DNA of 43,823 bases from Omnitrophica bacterium RIFCSPHIGHO2_02_FULL_51_18 (GCA_001804125.1 MHFI01000017.1:1-43823); one strand, 5' to 3'. Counted from the first letter of the stretch, positions 1 through 8,684 are shown. A program made the numbers and translations. The notes: generated from the sequence alone by a model not told the origin.

Positions 1-1678
1 CGCGCATGACTTCGGATACCGATGTCAAACCCTTGGCAATCTTCTCCCGGCCGGAATCCCGAAGAGCTTTCATTCCGGCCTTCACCGCCTCCTGGCGAAT
101 CACGGAGGCCGACGCTTTTTGGGTGATCAGGGATTTGATCCGGTCATTGGGCACCAAAAGCTCGAAAATACCCGTTCTTCCCGTGTAACCCAGATTTTTG
201 CATTTGGCGCAGCCGTTCTCCTTGAAAACATTCTTAGGCAAGTTCAACTCCTTCGACACTTCCGGCAAAGGCGCATAGGTTTCTTTGCAATGGGGACAAA
301 GTGTGCGTATGAGCCTCTGTGCCAGGATGCCGATCATCGACGACGCCACCAAAAACGGCTCGATCCCCATATCGATGAGACGCGCGGCGGCCGACGGCGC
401 GTCGTTGGTATGCAATGTGGAAAAAACAAGATGACCGGTGAGTGCCGCGTGGATCGCAATGTCTGCCGTCTCCTTGTCACGAATTTCACCGATCATGATG
501 ATGTCCGGGTCCTGGCGCACGATCGACCGCAAACCGTTCGCAAACGTCAGTCCCGCTTTCACGTTGATTTGCGATTGGCGGATATTGGGGAGCTCATATT
601 CTACGGGGTCTTCCAGCGTGATGATATTCTTCTCAAGCGTATTGATCTGGCTCAAAGCGCCGTAAAGCGTCGTGGTTTTACCGCTCCCGGTGGGGCCGGT
701 CACTAAAATCATTCCGTAAGGCCTGCGGATCAAATGCGAGAAAATATCCAAATGCTCCTTCGAAAACCCCAGATCGCTCAAGTGAATGAGGCCGCCGGAC
801 CTGTCCAGGATACGGATCACGAGGTTTTCGCCGTGAATCGAAGGAAACGTCGAGACTCTCAGATCCACATCACGCCCGGCCAAAAACATCCGGATACGTC
901 CGTCCTGAGGCAGGCGCTTCTCGGCGATGTCGATCTCGGCCATGATCTTGATGCGCGACACCACGGCCGCCTGCTCATCCAGCGGAATCGCCGGCATCGC
1001 GCGCAGGATGCCGTCGACGCGATAGCGGCAATTGAATTTTTCGCGCTCCGGCTCCAGATGGATGTCGGAGGCGCCCATCCCGATCGCTTGCTCGATGATT
1101 TGGTTGACCCGTTCAACGACCGACGCGATGCTGGCCGCCTGCCGCAAACTGGTGGTGGGTTCCGCGGGGGCGGGTTTTCTTCCGATGATGTCGCCGATGT
1201 CGACCGCGAGCCTGTTTGAAAGTCCTGACGCGTCGGCTTCGTCTTTTCCGTAATGTTTCTCTATCGCGCTGCGGATCGTGCTGGGGCAGGCAAACACCGG
1301 CCGCACACGCAGGCCGGACAAAGATTGGGCCCTGTCCACCGCCGGCATATCCAGCGCGTTCGCCATGGCCAGCGTCAGCATATTTTGGGAAATAAAAAGC
1401 GGGATCATCGTGTGCTTCAGGCAGACCTCCTTGGGTATCATCTCGATGGCCTGAGACTCGATCGTGATTTCAGCCGCGTCTACGTACGCAAAACCCAGCT
1501 GCTCGCTCAAGGAACGCGCGATTTCCTCTTCGGTCACTTCGCCGCGGCTCACGAGAATCTCGCCGAAAAAGCGGCCGGTGCTGCGTTGTTCGGCCAGCGC
1601 CTCTTCCAACTGCACCAGCGTGATGATGCCTTCATCAATCAGAATCTGTCCGAGTTTTCTTTGGTCAATCGCCGCCAT
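1..1678 (-). CDS. gspE: Type II secretion / type IV pilus assembly ATPase GspE (PilB-like), 3' end cut by window
   Basis: This cytoplasmic hexameric ATPase powers pseudopilus or pilus assembly. I translated about 559 codons from the ATG at 1678, which follows an AAGGAG site. The frame stays open to the window edge, so only the last few residues are missing. Residues 8-31 and 37-60 form two 24-residue MshEN motifs separated by five residues, the signature of the c-di-GMP-binding N-terminal domain of MshE-type ATPases. The first Arg of motif 1 is Lys here, and motif 2 begins Phe-Phe. The Walker A motif GPTGSGKT lies at about 328-335, followed by the Asp-box, Walker B and His-box regions. A tetracysteine zinc site (CPHC, then CAKC) is present near the C-terminus. 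It is the last visible gene of the operon, 98 bp after gspF. PilB is the alternative name; the family is certain. Confidence 0.95.
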   Translation of the reverse strand, partial: MAAIDQRKLGQILIDEGIITLVQLEEALAEQRSTGRFFGEILVSRGEVTEEEIARSLSEQLGFAYVDAAEITIESQAIEMIPKEVCLKHTMIPLFISQNMLTLAMANALDMPAVDRAQSLSGLRVRPVFACPSTIRSAIEKHYGKDEADASGLSNRLAVDIGDIIGRKPAPAEPTTSLRQAASIASVVERVNQIIEQAIGMGASDIHLEPEREKFNCRYRVDGILRAMPAIPLDEQAAVVSRIKIMAEIDIAEKRLPQDGRIRMFLAGRDVDLRVSTFPSIHGENLVIRILDRSGGLIHLSDLGFSKEHLDIFSHLIRRPYGMILVTGPTGSGKTTTLYGALSQINTLEKNIITLEDPVEYELPNIRQSQINVKAGLTFANGLRSIVRQDPDIIMIGEIRDKETADIAIHAALTGHLVFSTLHTNDAPSAAARLIDMGIEPFLVASSMIGILAQRLIRTLCPHCKETYAPLPEVSKELNLPKNVFKENGCAKCKNLGYTGRTGIFELLVPNDRIKSLITQKASASVIRQEAVKAGMKALRDSGREKIAKGLTSVSEVMR

Positions 1679-1693
1679 TTATTCTCCTTCCGC

Positions 1694-1762
1694 GTCATCC
1701 TGAGGCACAAAGTGCCGAAGGATCTCACTATAAATCAGATTCTTCGCTACGCTCAGAATGAC
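1694..1762. repeat. 69-bp palindromic intergenic repeat (family B)
   Basis: This imperfect inverted repeat fills most of the gap between gspF and gspE. It begins GTCATCCTGAG and ends CTCAGAATGAC. Internal pieces GCCGAAGGATCTC and AGATTCTTCGC give further pairing. Elements of this look are common in intergenic DNA of many bacteria. A half copy lies at 33021-33052. It sits upstream of the gspE Shine-Dalgarno site without destroying it, and could form an mRNA stem-loop between the two cistrons. Confidence 0.75.
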
Positions 1763-1776
1763 GGTATGAAACGAGA

Positions 1777-2994
1777 TCATGTTCTAAACACTTTCATCAA
1801 GTTAAATATCGGCAAGAGCACCGACAGCGCAATGAATGCCACCATGAGTCCCATGCAAAGAAGCATAAAGGGCTCCAAAAGCGATGTCAGGTTTTTGATC
1901 GTGTACTCAATTTCCGGATCGTAAAACCCGGCGACTTCTTCGAGCATCTCATCCAGTTTTCCCGATTTTTCACCTATGGAAATCATTTGAATCACCATCG
2001 GAGGGAAAAACCCGCTGGCCTTGAAAGGCTCGACGACGGAACTGCCTGCCGAAATGGCGGCGCGTATGCCTTCCACGGCTTCGCGCAATACCGTGTTCGT
2101 GATGGTTTTTTCAACTGTCATCAACGCCTGCAAAATCGGCACGCCGGTTCCTGTCAGCGTCGAAAGGGTTCTGGCAAAACGCGCTATCTGGATCTTCGTA
2201 TAAAGCTCTCCGAATACCGGTATTTTTAAAAGGAGGCGGTGAAAGCGTCTGCGGCCGCGGACGGTCTGGATATAACGCCGGAAGTAAAACCCGCAAACAG
2301 CCAACCCCAGCAAAATAGCCCACCAAAAGTTCCTGATAACCCAGCTCATGCCAAGCACGATCTGCGTAGGCAGAGGAAGCTGGGCCTTAGAGGCGTTAAA
2401 CACCGTTACAAACTTGGGCAAAACTCCCACCATGATGAAATTCACTATCACAAACGCGATCACCATCAGCACGATCGGATAGGTCATCGCGGAGCGGATG
2501 CGCGAATAAATCTCCATTTCCTGAGTGCTTAAAAGCGCCAGCCGGTTCAACACGTCGTCCATGATGCCGCCCGCTTCGCCGACACGCACCATGCTCACAA
2601 AAAGCTCCGGAAATACGGTCGGGTGCTTCACCAGCGAGTCTGAAAAGCTTTCACCCTCTTGCACCGATTGGCGCACGTCCTCGATGATCACGCGGAAACG
2701 CCTGTTTGTGGTCTGGTCGCAAATGGTGCTGAGGCTCGGCAGAAGCGGCATGCCGGACTTGATCAGGGTGGCAAGCTGTCGTGAGAACACAATGAGTTCC
2801 TGCTTGTCCAGGCGCTGAAAGCGCAGGAACCAGTCCCCGAATGAGACAAAATAGCGGTTGGGCCTTGTAATTTCGAGAACGCTGTACCCCAGCTTATCCA
2901 GGTTGGAACCGATGCTTTGCTCATTTTCCATTTCCATCGTGCCACTGACGAGCTCGCCCTGCTGATTTCTCGCCTTATAAATAAAAGTGGTCAT
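1777..2994 (-). CDS. gspF: Type II secretion inner-membrane platform protein GspF (PilC-like)
   Basis: The 405-residue polytopic platform protein works with the GspE ATPase to add pseudopilin subunits. It has the normal family length and the duplicated T2SSF architecture. An N-terminal soluble domain starts with the typical FIYKARNQQGELVSG. A first T2SSF repeat covers about 65-190 with membrane helices near 170-240, and a second covers about 270-395 and ends in a hydrophobic helix. The family glycines (GESFSDSL, VGEAGG, IGEKSG) are visible. Its ATG overlaps the gspD stop by four bases, which implies translational coupling. Confidence 0.95.
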   Translation of the reverse strand: MTTFIYKARNQQGELVSGTMEMENEQSIGSNLDKLGYSVLEITRPNRYFVSFGDWFLRFQRLDKQELIVFSRQLATLIKSGMPLLPSLSTICDQTTNRRFRVIIEDVRQSVQEGESFSDSLVKHPTVFPELFVSMVRVGEAGGIMDDVLNRLALLSTQEMEIYSRIRSAMTYPIVLMVIAFVIVNFIMVGVLPKFVTVFNASKAQLPLPTQIVLGMSWVIRNFWWAILLGLAVCGFYFRRYIQTVRGRRRFHRLLLKIPVFGELYTKIQIARFARTLSTLTGTGVPILQALMTVEKTITNTVLREAVEGIRAAISAGSSVVEPFKASGFFPPMVIQMISIGEKSGKLDEMLEEVAGFYDPEIEYTIKNLTSLLEPFMLLCMGLMVAFIALSVLLPIFNLMKVFRT

Positions 2995-4712
2995 TTTTTC
3001 TTGTTTTTTTCCTTGGATTTATCCCTATCGTCGTACCACCCGACGATTCCCCGGGCCGTCCCGGCAAAAGGACTTTCCGGATAATCCGATACGACTCTCG
3101 ATAAGGCATCCAGGCCTTTCTTTTTGTCCTTGTAGTAGTCAAGATAAATCATCCCCGCCCGGTATTTGGCTTCGGCCGCGCGGTTGCTTTCAGGAAATTC
3201 GTTGTAAATGAGATCGTAATGGTTCAGCGCCTGCGCCTTGCAATAGGACTCGCTCTTCCTTCGGCTTTCAAGCCCCTCGCAATTGTCCAGTCTCCTGGCC
3301 TTGATGAAGATTTGGTCCACCACCGAGAGCGGACCCGTCTGGTCAATCAGCGTCTGCTGTTCCGTCGGTTGGGTCTGCTTTTTGCCCAGCATTTTCATTT
3401 CTTCCTGAGAGTATAAAATTCTCACGGTTATAAATACCGCCAGCTCTTTCTGTTCCCTGTCGATGGCTTTCCGCCTGAACGCCTGGCCCAGAAAAGGCAC
3501 GTCCCCGAGCCCCGGGATTTTATCGCGGCTTTCTTCATCCTTTTGGCGTATCAAACCTCCGATCACGAGCGTCTCCCCTTGCCGGATGCGCACCGTCGTG
3601 TCCGCTTCGCGCGTTGAAATCCGGGGGCCCGCATCCAGGGCTTCTTGAAGGGATGAAACCTCAGGATGGACTTTAAGCGTGATGTAACCGTCATCGTTGA
3701 TCACCGGGCTGACTTTAAGCGTGGTGCCGATATCGACAAACTTGGTGGTTTCCGTGGTGCCGGTGGTTGTCTGCGTGCGTTCCTTAAACGGGAACCTTTC
3801 GCCGATGACAATTCTGGCTTCCTGGCCGTTGATCACGGCAATCGACGGCGAAGCCAAGAGATTCGCTTTTCCGTCCCGCACCAGCGCATCTACGGTAGCC
3901 GTTATGTTGATATTTTTCAGCGTGAGCGCGGTGAGCGCAATTTGCCCGCCGGTCAGTGAAGAGGCCTCGGCCATATTCACGGTGCTGTTCAACACCTCCG
4001 CGACCCTGGAACTGCGGTCAAAAAGACCTCGACCTGGCGAATAGTTTGTGCTCCATGTGACGCCGATCGCCTTCAAGTCGGACGAAGTAATATCCACGAT
4101 TTTTGCTTCAATCAACACCTGTTTGGGGGCCACATCCAACTGCCGGATAAGCTCCCTGACTTTTTCTATGTTCTCGGCGTAGTCCGTGACAATCAGGCTC
4201 GAGGCGGACTCGTTGATTTTCATGTCGCCCTTGCTCGAAAGAATCGAGCGGGACAGGTTTTGGGCCTGGGCCGCGGCCAGGTACTTGAGCTGAATGACCT
4301 CGGTCTTGATTTCCACGACGCTCGTGTCCCCGGCTGAAATATAGATCACGCCGCCGCGCCTCGAATAGACAAGCCCGTTGATCGTCAAAATCGCCTTGAG
4401 CGCTTCCTCAACCGGGATGTTCTGAAGGTTGATGCTTACTTTGCCCTTGATATCGGAACCTGTCACGATGTTGAGCTTATAGGTCCATGCCATCGAGCGC
4501 AAAACGCTCGATAAGTCGGCGTCCTTGTAATCGAGATTGATGAGTTTTTTAAGGTTGTCCGACATTTCACTGTTTTCTTCCGAAAGCAGATTCGGGCCGG
4601 CCTCCGTAAAAACGGGCTTCCAATCCGCCTCCGCCGCCATGGGAGCAGAGGGTCCGATCAAACTGAAACTAGTGAAAAATAGAGCGAAGCTTGTCAAAAT
4701 TTTTCTTTGCAT
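2991..4712 (-). CDS. gspD: Secretin GspD/PilQ with a C-terminal TPR-like tail
   Basis: This 573-residue protein forms the outer-membrane channel. A signal peptide covers about residues 1-27. An STN-type N0 domain follows (about 50-115), then a NolW/N1 domain with the typical IRQLDVAPKQVLIEAKIV, then the secretin domain, which contains IPGLGDVPFLG near residue 400. After the secretin core, about 105 residues form an unusual tail. It has the helix-turn-helix pattern and YNEFPESNRAAEAKYRAG / VVSDYPESPFAGTA phrases of TPR repeats found in BamD or PilF-like lipoproteins, and ends in a Lys/Glu-rich stretch. A pilotin-like function for the tail is my inference. The gene overlaps gspF by four bases and follows the PilO-like gene by 16 bp. 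Confidence 0.93.
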   Translation of the reverse strand: MQRKILTSFALFFTSFSLIGPSAPMAAEADWKPVFTEAGPNLLSEENSEMSDNLKKLINLDYKDADLSSVLRSMAWTYKLNIVTGSDIKGKVSINLQNIPVEEALKAILTINGLVYSRRGGVIYISAGDTSVVEIKTEVIQLKYLAAAQAQNLSRSILSSKGDMKINESASSLIVTDYAENIEKVRELIRQLDVAPKQVLIEAKIVDITSSDLKAIGVTWSTNYSPGRGLFDRSSRVAEVLNSTVNMAEASSLTGGQIALTALTLKNINITATVDALVRDGKANLLASPSIAVINGQEARIVIGERFPFKERTQTTTGTTETTKFVDIGTTLKVSPVINDDGYITLKVHPEVSSLQEALDAGPRISTREADTTVRIRQGETLVIGGLIRQKDEESRDKIPGLGDVPFLGQAFRRKAIDREQKELAVFITVRILYSQEEMKMLGKKQTQPTEQQTLIDQTGPLSVVDQIFIKARRLDNCEGLESRRKSESYCKAQALNHYDLIYNEFPESNRAAEAKYRAGMIYLDYYKDKKKGLDALSRVVSDYPESPFAGTARGIVGWYDDRDKSKEKNKKK

Positions 4713-4728
4713 CCTCTGTCTCCTTAAC

Positions 4729-5571
4729 TCATCGATTTAAAGTTAAAAGCTGGTCTTCCATGCCGTCCGTCAATATGACGGAGCCCGGCATGATCTTCTT
4801 CACACGGTAGCCTTTCACCTCCGAATCCACCCGAAACACCTCGCCGTTAATGATCACGGTCGGGGTGTCTTCAGTGAAGGTAATGCCTTCGAGCCTGAAA
4901 TCCTTTTCATTCAAGCTGGCCATCGGTTTGGCCGTGGAAGCGAGGATGTCTCGTTTGACCTCCGGCGTTTTCAGGCTTTCATCCGCCTTGAGCGCCTGCT
5001 CCAGCGGCGCTTCCCCCAGGATGCTGGAAACAACGATGCGCACGGGAGCGCCGCCTTCCTCGAAACTCTTGCCCTTGGTCTCGTTGATGTCCACCTCCTC
5101 CACCCGCAAAAAAGGAGAAATGGACTCCAGCCTCGAGATGTACGCGATCGCCGTCGGATACGGCGCGGCGAGTTTGATCTCGATAAATATCTTGTTGTAA
5201 CCGTCCTTGACCATCGACTTCTGCCGTATCGATAAAAGGCGCGCTTCCTTCGCCAATCGCGTGAACTCGCCGATCAACTGGGAAGTCCCCTTCTTCGGCG
5301 GGAGCTTTTTCTCGACTTCCGTGATTTGCTCGAGAAGCTTCTCACATTCGTTCTTCAGGGCCGATATCTTTTTCCGCTGTTCCTCGACCGGCGGAAACTT
5401 CGTCCGAATGTCCAGCAACTGCGATTCATACTTCTTGACCTTCGCGCTGTACCCATGGACCGTCTTGCTGAAAGGCTCGTGCACGGCCTTCAGGTAAACC
5501 ACGAGGACCGCCGTCACCAGGAACGCGGCCGCAATTGCTTTCTGCCGGGCGCTCAATTTGGAGAAGTCCAT
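4729..5571 (-). CDS. PilO/GspM-like alignment protein with GspC/PilP-like C-terminal domain
   Basis: This 280-residue bitopic inner-membrane protein has a short cytoplasmic start and one membrane helix at about 12-29. A coiled coil follows (about 38-95), then a ferredoxin-like PilO/GspM domain (about 95-190). The last ~50 residues contain VIINGEVFRVDSEVKGYRV and SVILTDG. That is the small beta-sandwich pattern of the GspC homology region and PilP, the part that contacts the secretin N0 domain. PilO and PilP are normally separate proteins, so this looks like a fusion. It starts one base after the PilM-PilN stop. In the operon it joins the inner-membrane platform to the secretin. Confidence 0.75.
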   Translation of the reverse strand: MDFSKLSARQKAIAAAFLVTAVLVVYLKAVHEPFSKTVHGYSAKVKKYESQLLDIRTKFPPVEEQRKKISALKNECEKLLEQITEVEKKLPPKKGTSQLIGEFTRLAKEARLLSIRQKSMVKDGYNKIFIEIKLAAPYPTAIAYISRLESISPFLRVEEVDINETKGKSFEEGGAPVRIVVSSILGEAPLEQALKADESLKTPEVKRDILASTAKPMASLNEKDFRLEGITFTEDTPTVIINGEVFRVDSEVKGYRVKKIMPGSVILTDGMEDQLLTLNR

Positions 5572-5572
5572 A

Positions 5573-7441
5573 TCACCCCACGTTCATCATTACTTCAAAA
5601 CGATACGTTTTGGCGTTGGTTTCCTTTTGCGTGTAATTAAACGTGACATCCTTGAAATTGTCCGACTTCGTCAATTGTTCCATGAAGTTCACAATCAGCT
5701 CATTCTTGAGCGTCAAGCCCACAATCGTCATCTTTCTTTCGTTGTACGAAAGTTTCGTGATCCAGACTTCCTCCGGCAGAAGCTCGGAAAGCTTGGCCAA
5801 AATCTCCGAAAACTGTTTCGAACCCTGACTGGATTCATGCAACACTTCGAGCTTTGTCTCCAGAAGTTTCTTTTTGTCCGAAAGCCGGCTCTCTTCCTCG
5901 GCGGATTGCAGCTGACCGGCCTGCAAGCGGCTGAGTTCCGATTTTGCGCTCTTCAGTTTCTTTTCGGCGCCGTCCAACTGCACCCTGTAATAGGAGGTCC
6001 TGGCAAATTGCGGGCCTAAAAACACCAGCGCCACGCACGCGGCGGCCGCAAGCGCCTTCCGGGGCTTTTTCCGCAGTTCTTTCCAAGCCGATTCGAGACT
6101 CATGCGATGCGGAGCTGAAAGCAGGTTTATGCGCATCGGTTTTGGGAGCACCTGTCCGAGCGACAACCCCAGTGAAATTGCAAAAGAAGAAGCGTTGCTC
6201 AAAAGCATGCTTTTTTCCGTCTTCAGGCCTTCCCGCACCCGAAAACCCAGAAGCGGATTGAGTGAATCCACCGGCACGTTGAGCCTCGCGCTTAAAAACC
6301 GGTCGAGGTTTCTTAAATTGGCGCCGCCGCCGGTCAGAATCACGCGGTCGAACTTGCTCATCTGCGATTGCGTGACCTGGTGGGAAAAATATTTGAACGA
6401 ATGTTCGATGTCGATGACGAGGTTCTCAAGCGAGGAGACGGTCCCATAATACACGGAGGCGGCCTCGTCCTCTTTTTTCTGCAATTTTTCCTCCTGCAGG
6501 ATGCCGGACGCTTCTTTTTCGGGCGACCAATAAATCAGGCCCTGACGGCGCTTAAGCTCTTCGGCGCGGGGCTCCTCGACGCGCAGGGACTGCGCAATCT
6601 GCCGGGTAAGCTGCCGGGCCGTGACCGCAAGATTCCTGAAAAAGAGCGCCGACCCGCCGCGCTCGAGGGCAATCGTGCTTTCTTCGGCGCCCAGATCCAG
6701 CCACAACGCCGTTTCGTCGGCCGCAAACGTGCTCGACCGGAATTTCTTTAAATTCATCATGCTGACCGGCGCCACCTCCACGGCCAGCGTTTTTAAACCC
6801 ATCTGACCCAAAAGCTCCACTTTTTTCAAGACCGACTCGGCCGGAGCGCAAACCACCATCACGCGTTGCTGGACCGGAGCGCTGGGCGCCGCCGAGCGCG
6901 ACGTCCAGCGCACGAAGCCGTATCTGATTTTTTCGATGTCCAGATCAAACGGCCGTGTTTGCTTGAGCTTCCAATTCACCGCTTCCCCAAGCTCTTTTTC
7001 CGACATCCCCGAAAACACAAAGTTATAAACCTGCACCTCCTTGGACGAAAGCGCGATCACCGCCGCGCGGCCGACGGAATTCCGGAGCAAAATCTTCCCA
7101 AGCGCTTCTTTCTGCTGCTGCCACAGGTCACGGCCGGCTGTTTTCTCGTAAAGTTCTTCGTCCAATAACGAAACTTCCACCTCACCCTTCGGCTCCCTGC
7201 CAAGCTGCAACAGCTTAATGCCGGAGCTTCCGAAATCGATTGCGGCCGGCAAAGGACTGAAAACCAAGGCACCGCGCGGGTCGGCCGCGGCCTTGATTTC
7301 CCCGCCCGGCAGCATTTTCTGAGTCTGTTTCTTATAGGTAAACAACGTGGAAACATGCTCACGCCCGGCGTCCCGGCGCCCAAACACCTTTTTGACGATG
7401 TTTGAGCCTTTTTTATCGTTTGGTTTATTCTCTTCAGCCAT
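5573..7441 (-). CDS. PilM-PilN fusion (GspL-like inner-membrane assembly protein)
   Basis: I chose the ATG at 7441 (622 aa) because it overlaps the ParA stop by 8 bp and removes an Arg-rich leader that is only read-through of parA. After a ~60-residue charged N-terminus comes an actin-like PilM domain with the phosphate-loop motif DFGSSG at 69-74 and an ILTGGGANL motif further on. Near residue 437 the INLL motif appears. In separate PilN proteins this motif is the N-terminal peptide that docks into PilM. It is followed by a membrane helix near 465-485, a coiled coil and a periplasmic ferredoxin-like PilN domain. This is the architecture of GspL. It likely carries the cytoplasmic platform that contacts the ATPase. 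Confidence 0.85.
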   Translation of the reverse strand: MAEENKPNDKKGSNIVKKVFGRRDAGREHVSTLFTYKKQTQKMLPGGEIKAAADPRGALVFSPLPAAIDFGSSGIKLLQLGREPKGEVEVSLLDEELYEKTAGRDLWQQQKEALGKILLRNSVGRAAVIALSSKEVQVYNFVFSGMSEKELGEAVNWKLKQTRPFDLDIEKIRYGFVRWTSRSAAPSAPVQQRVMVVCAPAESVLKKVELLGQMGLKTLAVEVAPVSMMNLKKFRSSTFAADETALWLDLGAEESTIALERGGSALFFRNLAVTARQLTRQIAQSLRVEEPRAEELKRRQGLIYWSPEKEASGILQEEKLQKKEDEAASVYYGTVSSLENLVIDIEHSFKYFSHQVTQSQMSKFDRVILTGGGANLRNLDRFLSARLNVPVDSLNPLLGFRVREGLKTEKSMLLSNASSFAISLGLSLGQVLPKPMRINLLSAPHRMSLESAWKELRKKPRKALAAAACVALVFLGPQFARTSYYRVQLDGAEKKLKSAKSELSRLQAGQLQSAEEESRLSDKKKLLETKLEVLHESSQGSKQFSEILAKLSELLPEEVWITKLSYNERKMTIVGLTLKNELIVNFMEQLTKSDNFKDVTFNYTQKETNAKTYRFEVMMNVG

Positions 7442-8384
7442 TCTCTTCCTGGATTTCAAGCACTGCGGAGCCCTCCGGCATCGGCGCCGCAAGCTCAGGC
7501 CGCGTAAGGCTGATGATCTCATTCACCAAAAAACTATAGTCCTTCGCGCCGTTGGAATAAGGATCATAATCGAAAATCGCGCGGCCGTGCGCCGACGCGT
7601 CCGCCAGCTTGATGTTCATGCGGATGATGCTCTTCAGGAGCTTTTCCTTAAAATATTCTCTGAGTTGCAGCAAAACCTCGCGGCTCATTCGGGTCCTCGA
7701 GTCGAAGATCGTGGGCAGTATCCCGAGAACGTCCAGCTCCGCGTTGATCCTTTCTTTCACGGTCTTGATCGTCGATAAAAGCTCCCTCATGCCTTCCAGC
7801 GAAAAATAATGCGCCTGGATGGGAACCAGCACCGATTGGGCCGCCACCAGGCCGTTGATCGTGATGAGGTTGAGCGACGGCGAGCAGTCCATGATCACGT
7901 AATCGTACTGGCGCACGTTCGTATTCAGCATCCGCCAGATACTTGTTCGGAGGAGGCTCTCGCGCCCGAGAAGATCTGCGATCTCAAGCTGGGCGCCGGT
8001 CAACAAAGACGTGGAAGGGGCGATGTCCAAATGCTCCAAGTACGTCGGCAGAATCACCTGGTCGAGCTCCTTGCTTTTGACAAGCACGTCGTAGATCGAG
8101 GCGGAAAGGCCGTACACATCGATGCCCAGCCCAAGCGAACTGTGTGCCTGCGGGTCGAGATCTACCACCAAAACCCTCAAGTTTTTCTTCGCAAGCCCCG
8201 CCGACAGATTGATACAGGTGGTCGTCTTGCCGCAGCCGCCCTTTTGATTCACCACGACGATTATTTTCGTATTCGGCCCGGAGCCGCTCCCGGGACTCGA
8301 AAAATCCCCGTGAAAACTGCCCGACTGACCCGGCCGCGCGCCGCTCGTTCCTTTTTTGAAGATGGATCTGAGATCATCAAACAT
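7434..8384 (-). CDS. ParA/Soj-family ATPase encoded in the secretion operon
   Basis: This 316-residue P-loop ATPase has the deviant Walker A motif KGGCGKTT at 48-55, including the signature first lysine. VDLDPQAHSSLG follows, and DCSPS marks the switch II region. Family members position DNA or protein complexes through ATP-dependent dimers on a surface. A ~38-residue Gly/Ser-rich extension precedes the fold. No ParB gene or parS site is seen nearby. The gene lies 29 bp after a MerR-like HTH gene and overlaps pilM-N by 8 bp. A role in placing the secretion machine, as for TadZ or FlhG, fits better than chromosome partition, but that is inference. Confidence 0.85.
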   Translation of the reverse strand: MFDDLRSIFKKGTSGARPGQSGSFHGDFSSPGSGSGPNTKIIVVVNQKGGCGKTTTCINLSAGLAKKNLRVLVVDLDPQAHSSLGLGIDVYGLSASIYDVLVKSKELDQVILPTYLEHLDIAPSTSLLTGAQLEIADLLGRESLLRTSIWRMLNTNVRQYDYVIMDCSPSLNLITINGLVAAQSVLVPIQAHYFSLEGMRELLSTIKTVKERINAELDVLGILPTIFDSRTRMSREVLLQLREYFKEKLLKSIIRMNIKLADASAHGRAIFDYDPYSNGAKDYSFLVNEIISLTRPELAAPMPEGSAVLEIQEENG

Positions 8385-8413
8385 GTTTTATCCTCCCGTG
8401 ACTGCCGTTTGAT

Positions 8414-8650
8414 TTAAATGCTATACCCTTTATCAAGCCTTTCCTGAATCACGCGCAATGAGTAGCCCTGTTTGCGTAGTTGGCGGATTTGCTCATGCAG
8501 TTTCTTCGCGATGTCTTTTTGATAAAGCCGCGCGTTGCCCCTTCGGTCCGTCACCTTAAACAGGCCGAGATTCGTGTAATAATTGATCGTGGCGGTGGAC
8601 ACGCCCAGCATTTTGGCGAGCTGTTCGATTGAAACTAAATTGTCATCCAT
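8414..8650 (-). CDS. Small MerR-type HTH protein, first gene of the secretion operon
   Basis: This 78-residue protein is a single winged helix-turn-helix of the MerR type (SIEQLAKMLGVSTATINYY, then LYQKDI and a short helix). It has no effector or dimerisation domain. I chose the ATG at 8650 because AAGGGG lies eight bases upstream; an in-frame GTG at 8668 is weaker. It probably binds DNA as an autoregulator of this operon or as a DNA-binding partner for the adjacent ParA. Neither role can be proven from sequence. A promoter and inverted repeats lie in the AT-rich upstream region. Confidence 0.8.
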   Translation of the reverse strand: MDDNLVSIEQLAKMLGVSTATINYYTNLGLFKVTDRRGNARLYQKDIAKKLHEQIRQLRKQGYSLRVIQERLDKGYSI

Positions 8651-8684
8651 GGTAAGACCCCTTGTCACAACTAGTTACGTAGAC

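Noticed and set aside
119-1924. Several plus-strand open frames of 160-225 codons
   Set aside because: They mirror the minus-strand GspE frame, which I translated through its Walker A and tetracysteine motifs without interruption.
7442-7522. A 27-residue N-terminal extension of the PilM-PilN protein
   Set aside because: It is Arg-rich read-through of the end of parA. The ATG at 7441 overlaps the ParA stop in the usual way and gives a plausible start.
7434-8384. ParA as a chromosome or plasmid partition gene
   Set aside because: There is no parB, no parS-like palindrome and no replication gene nearby, and the gene is coupled to pilM-N.
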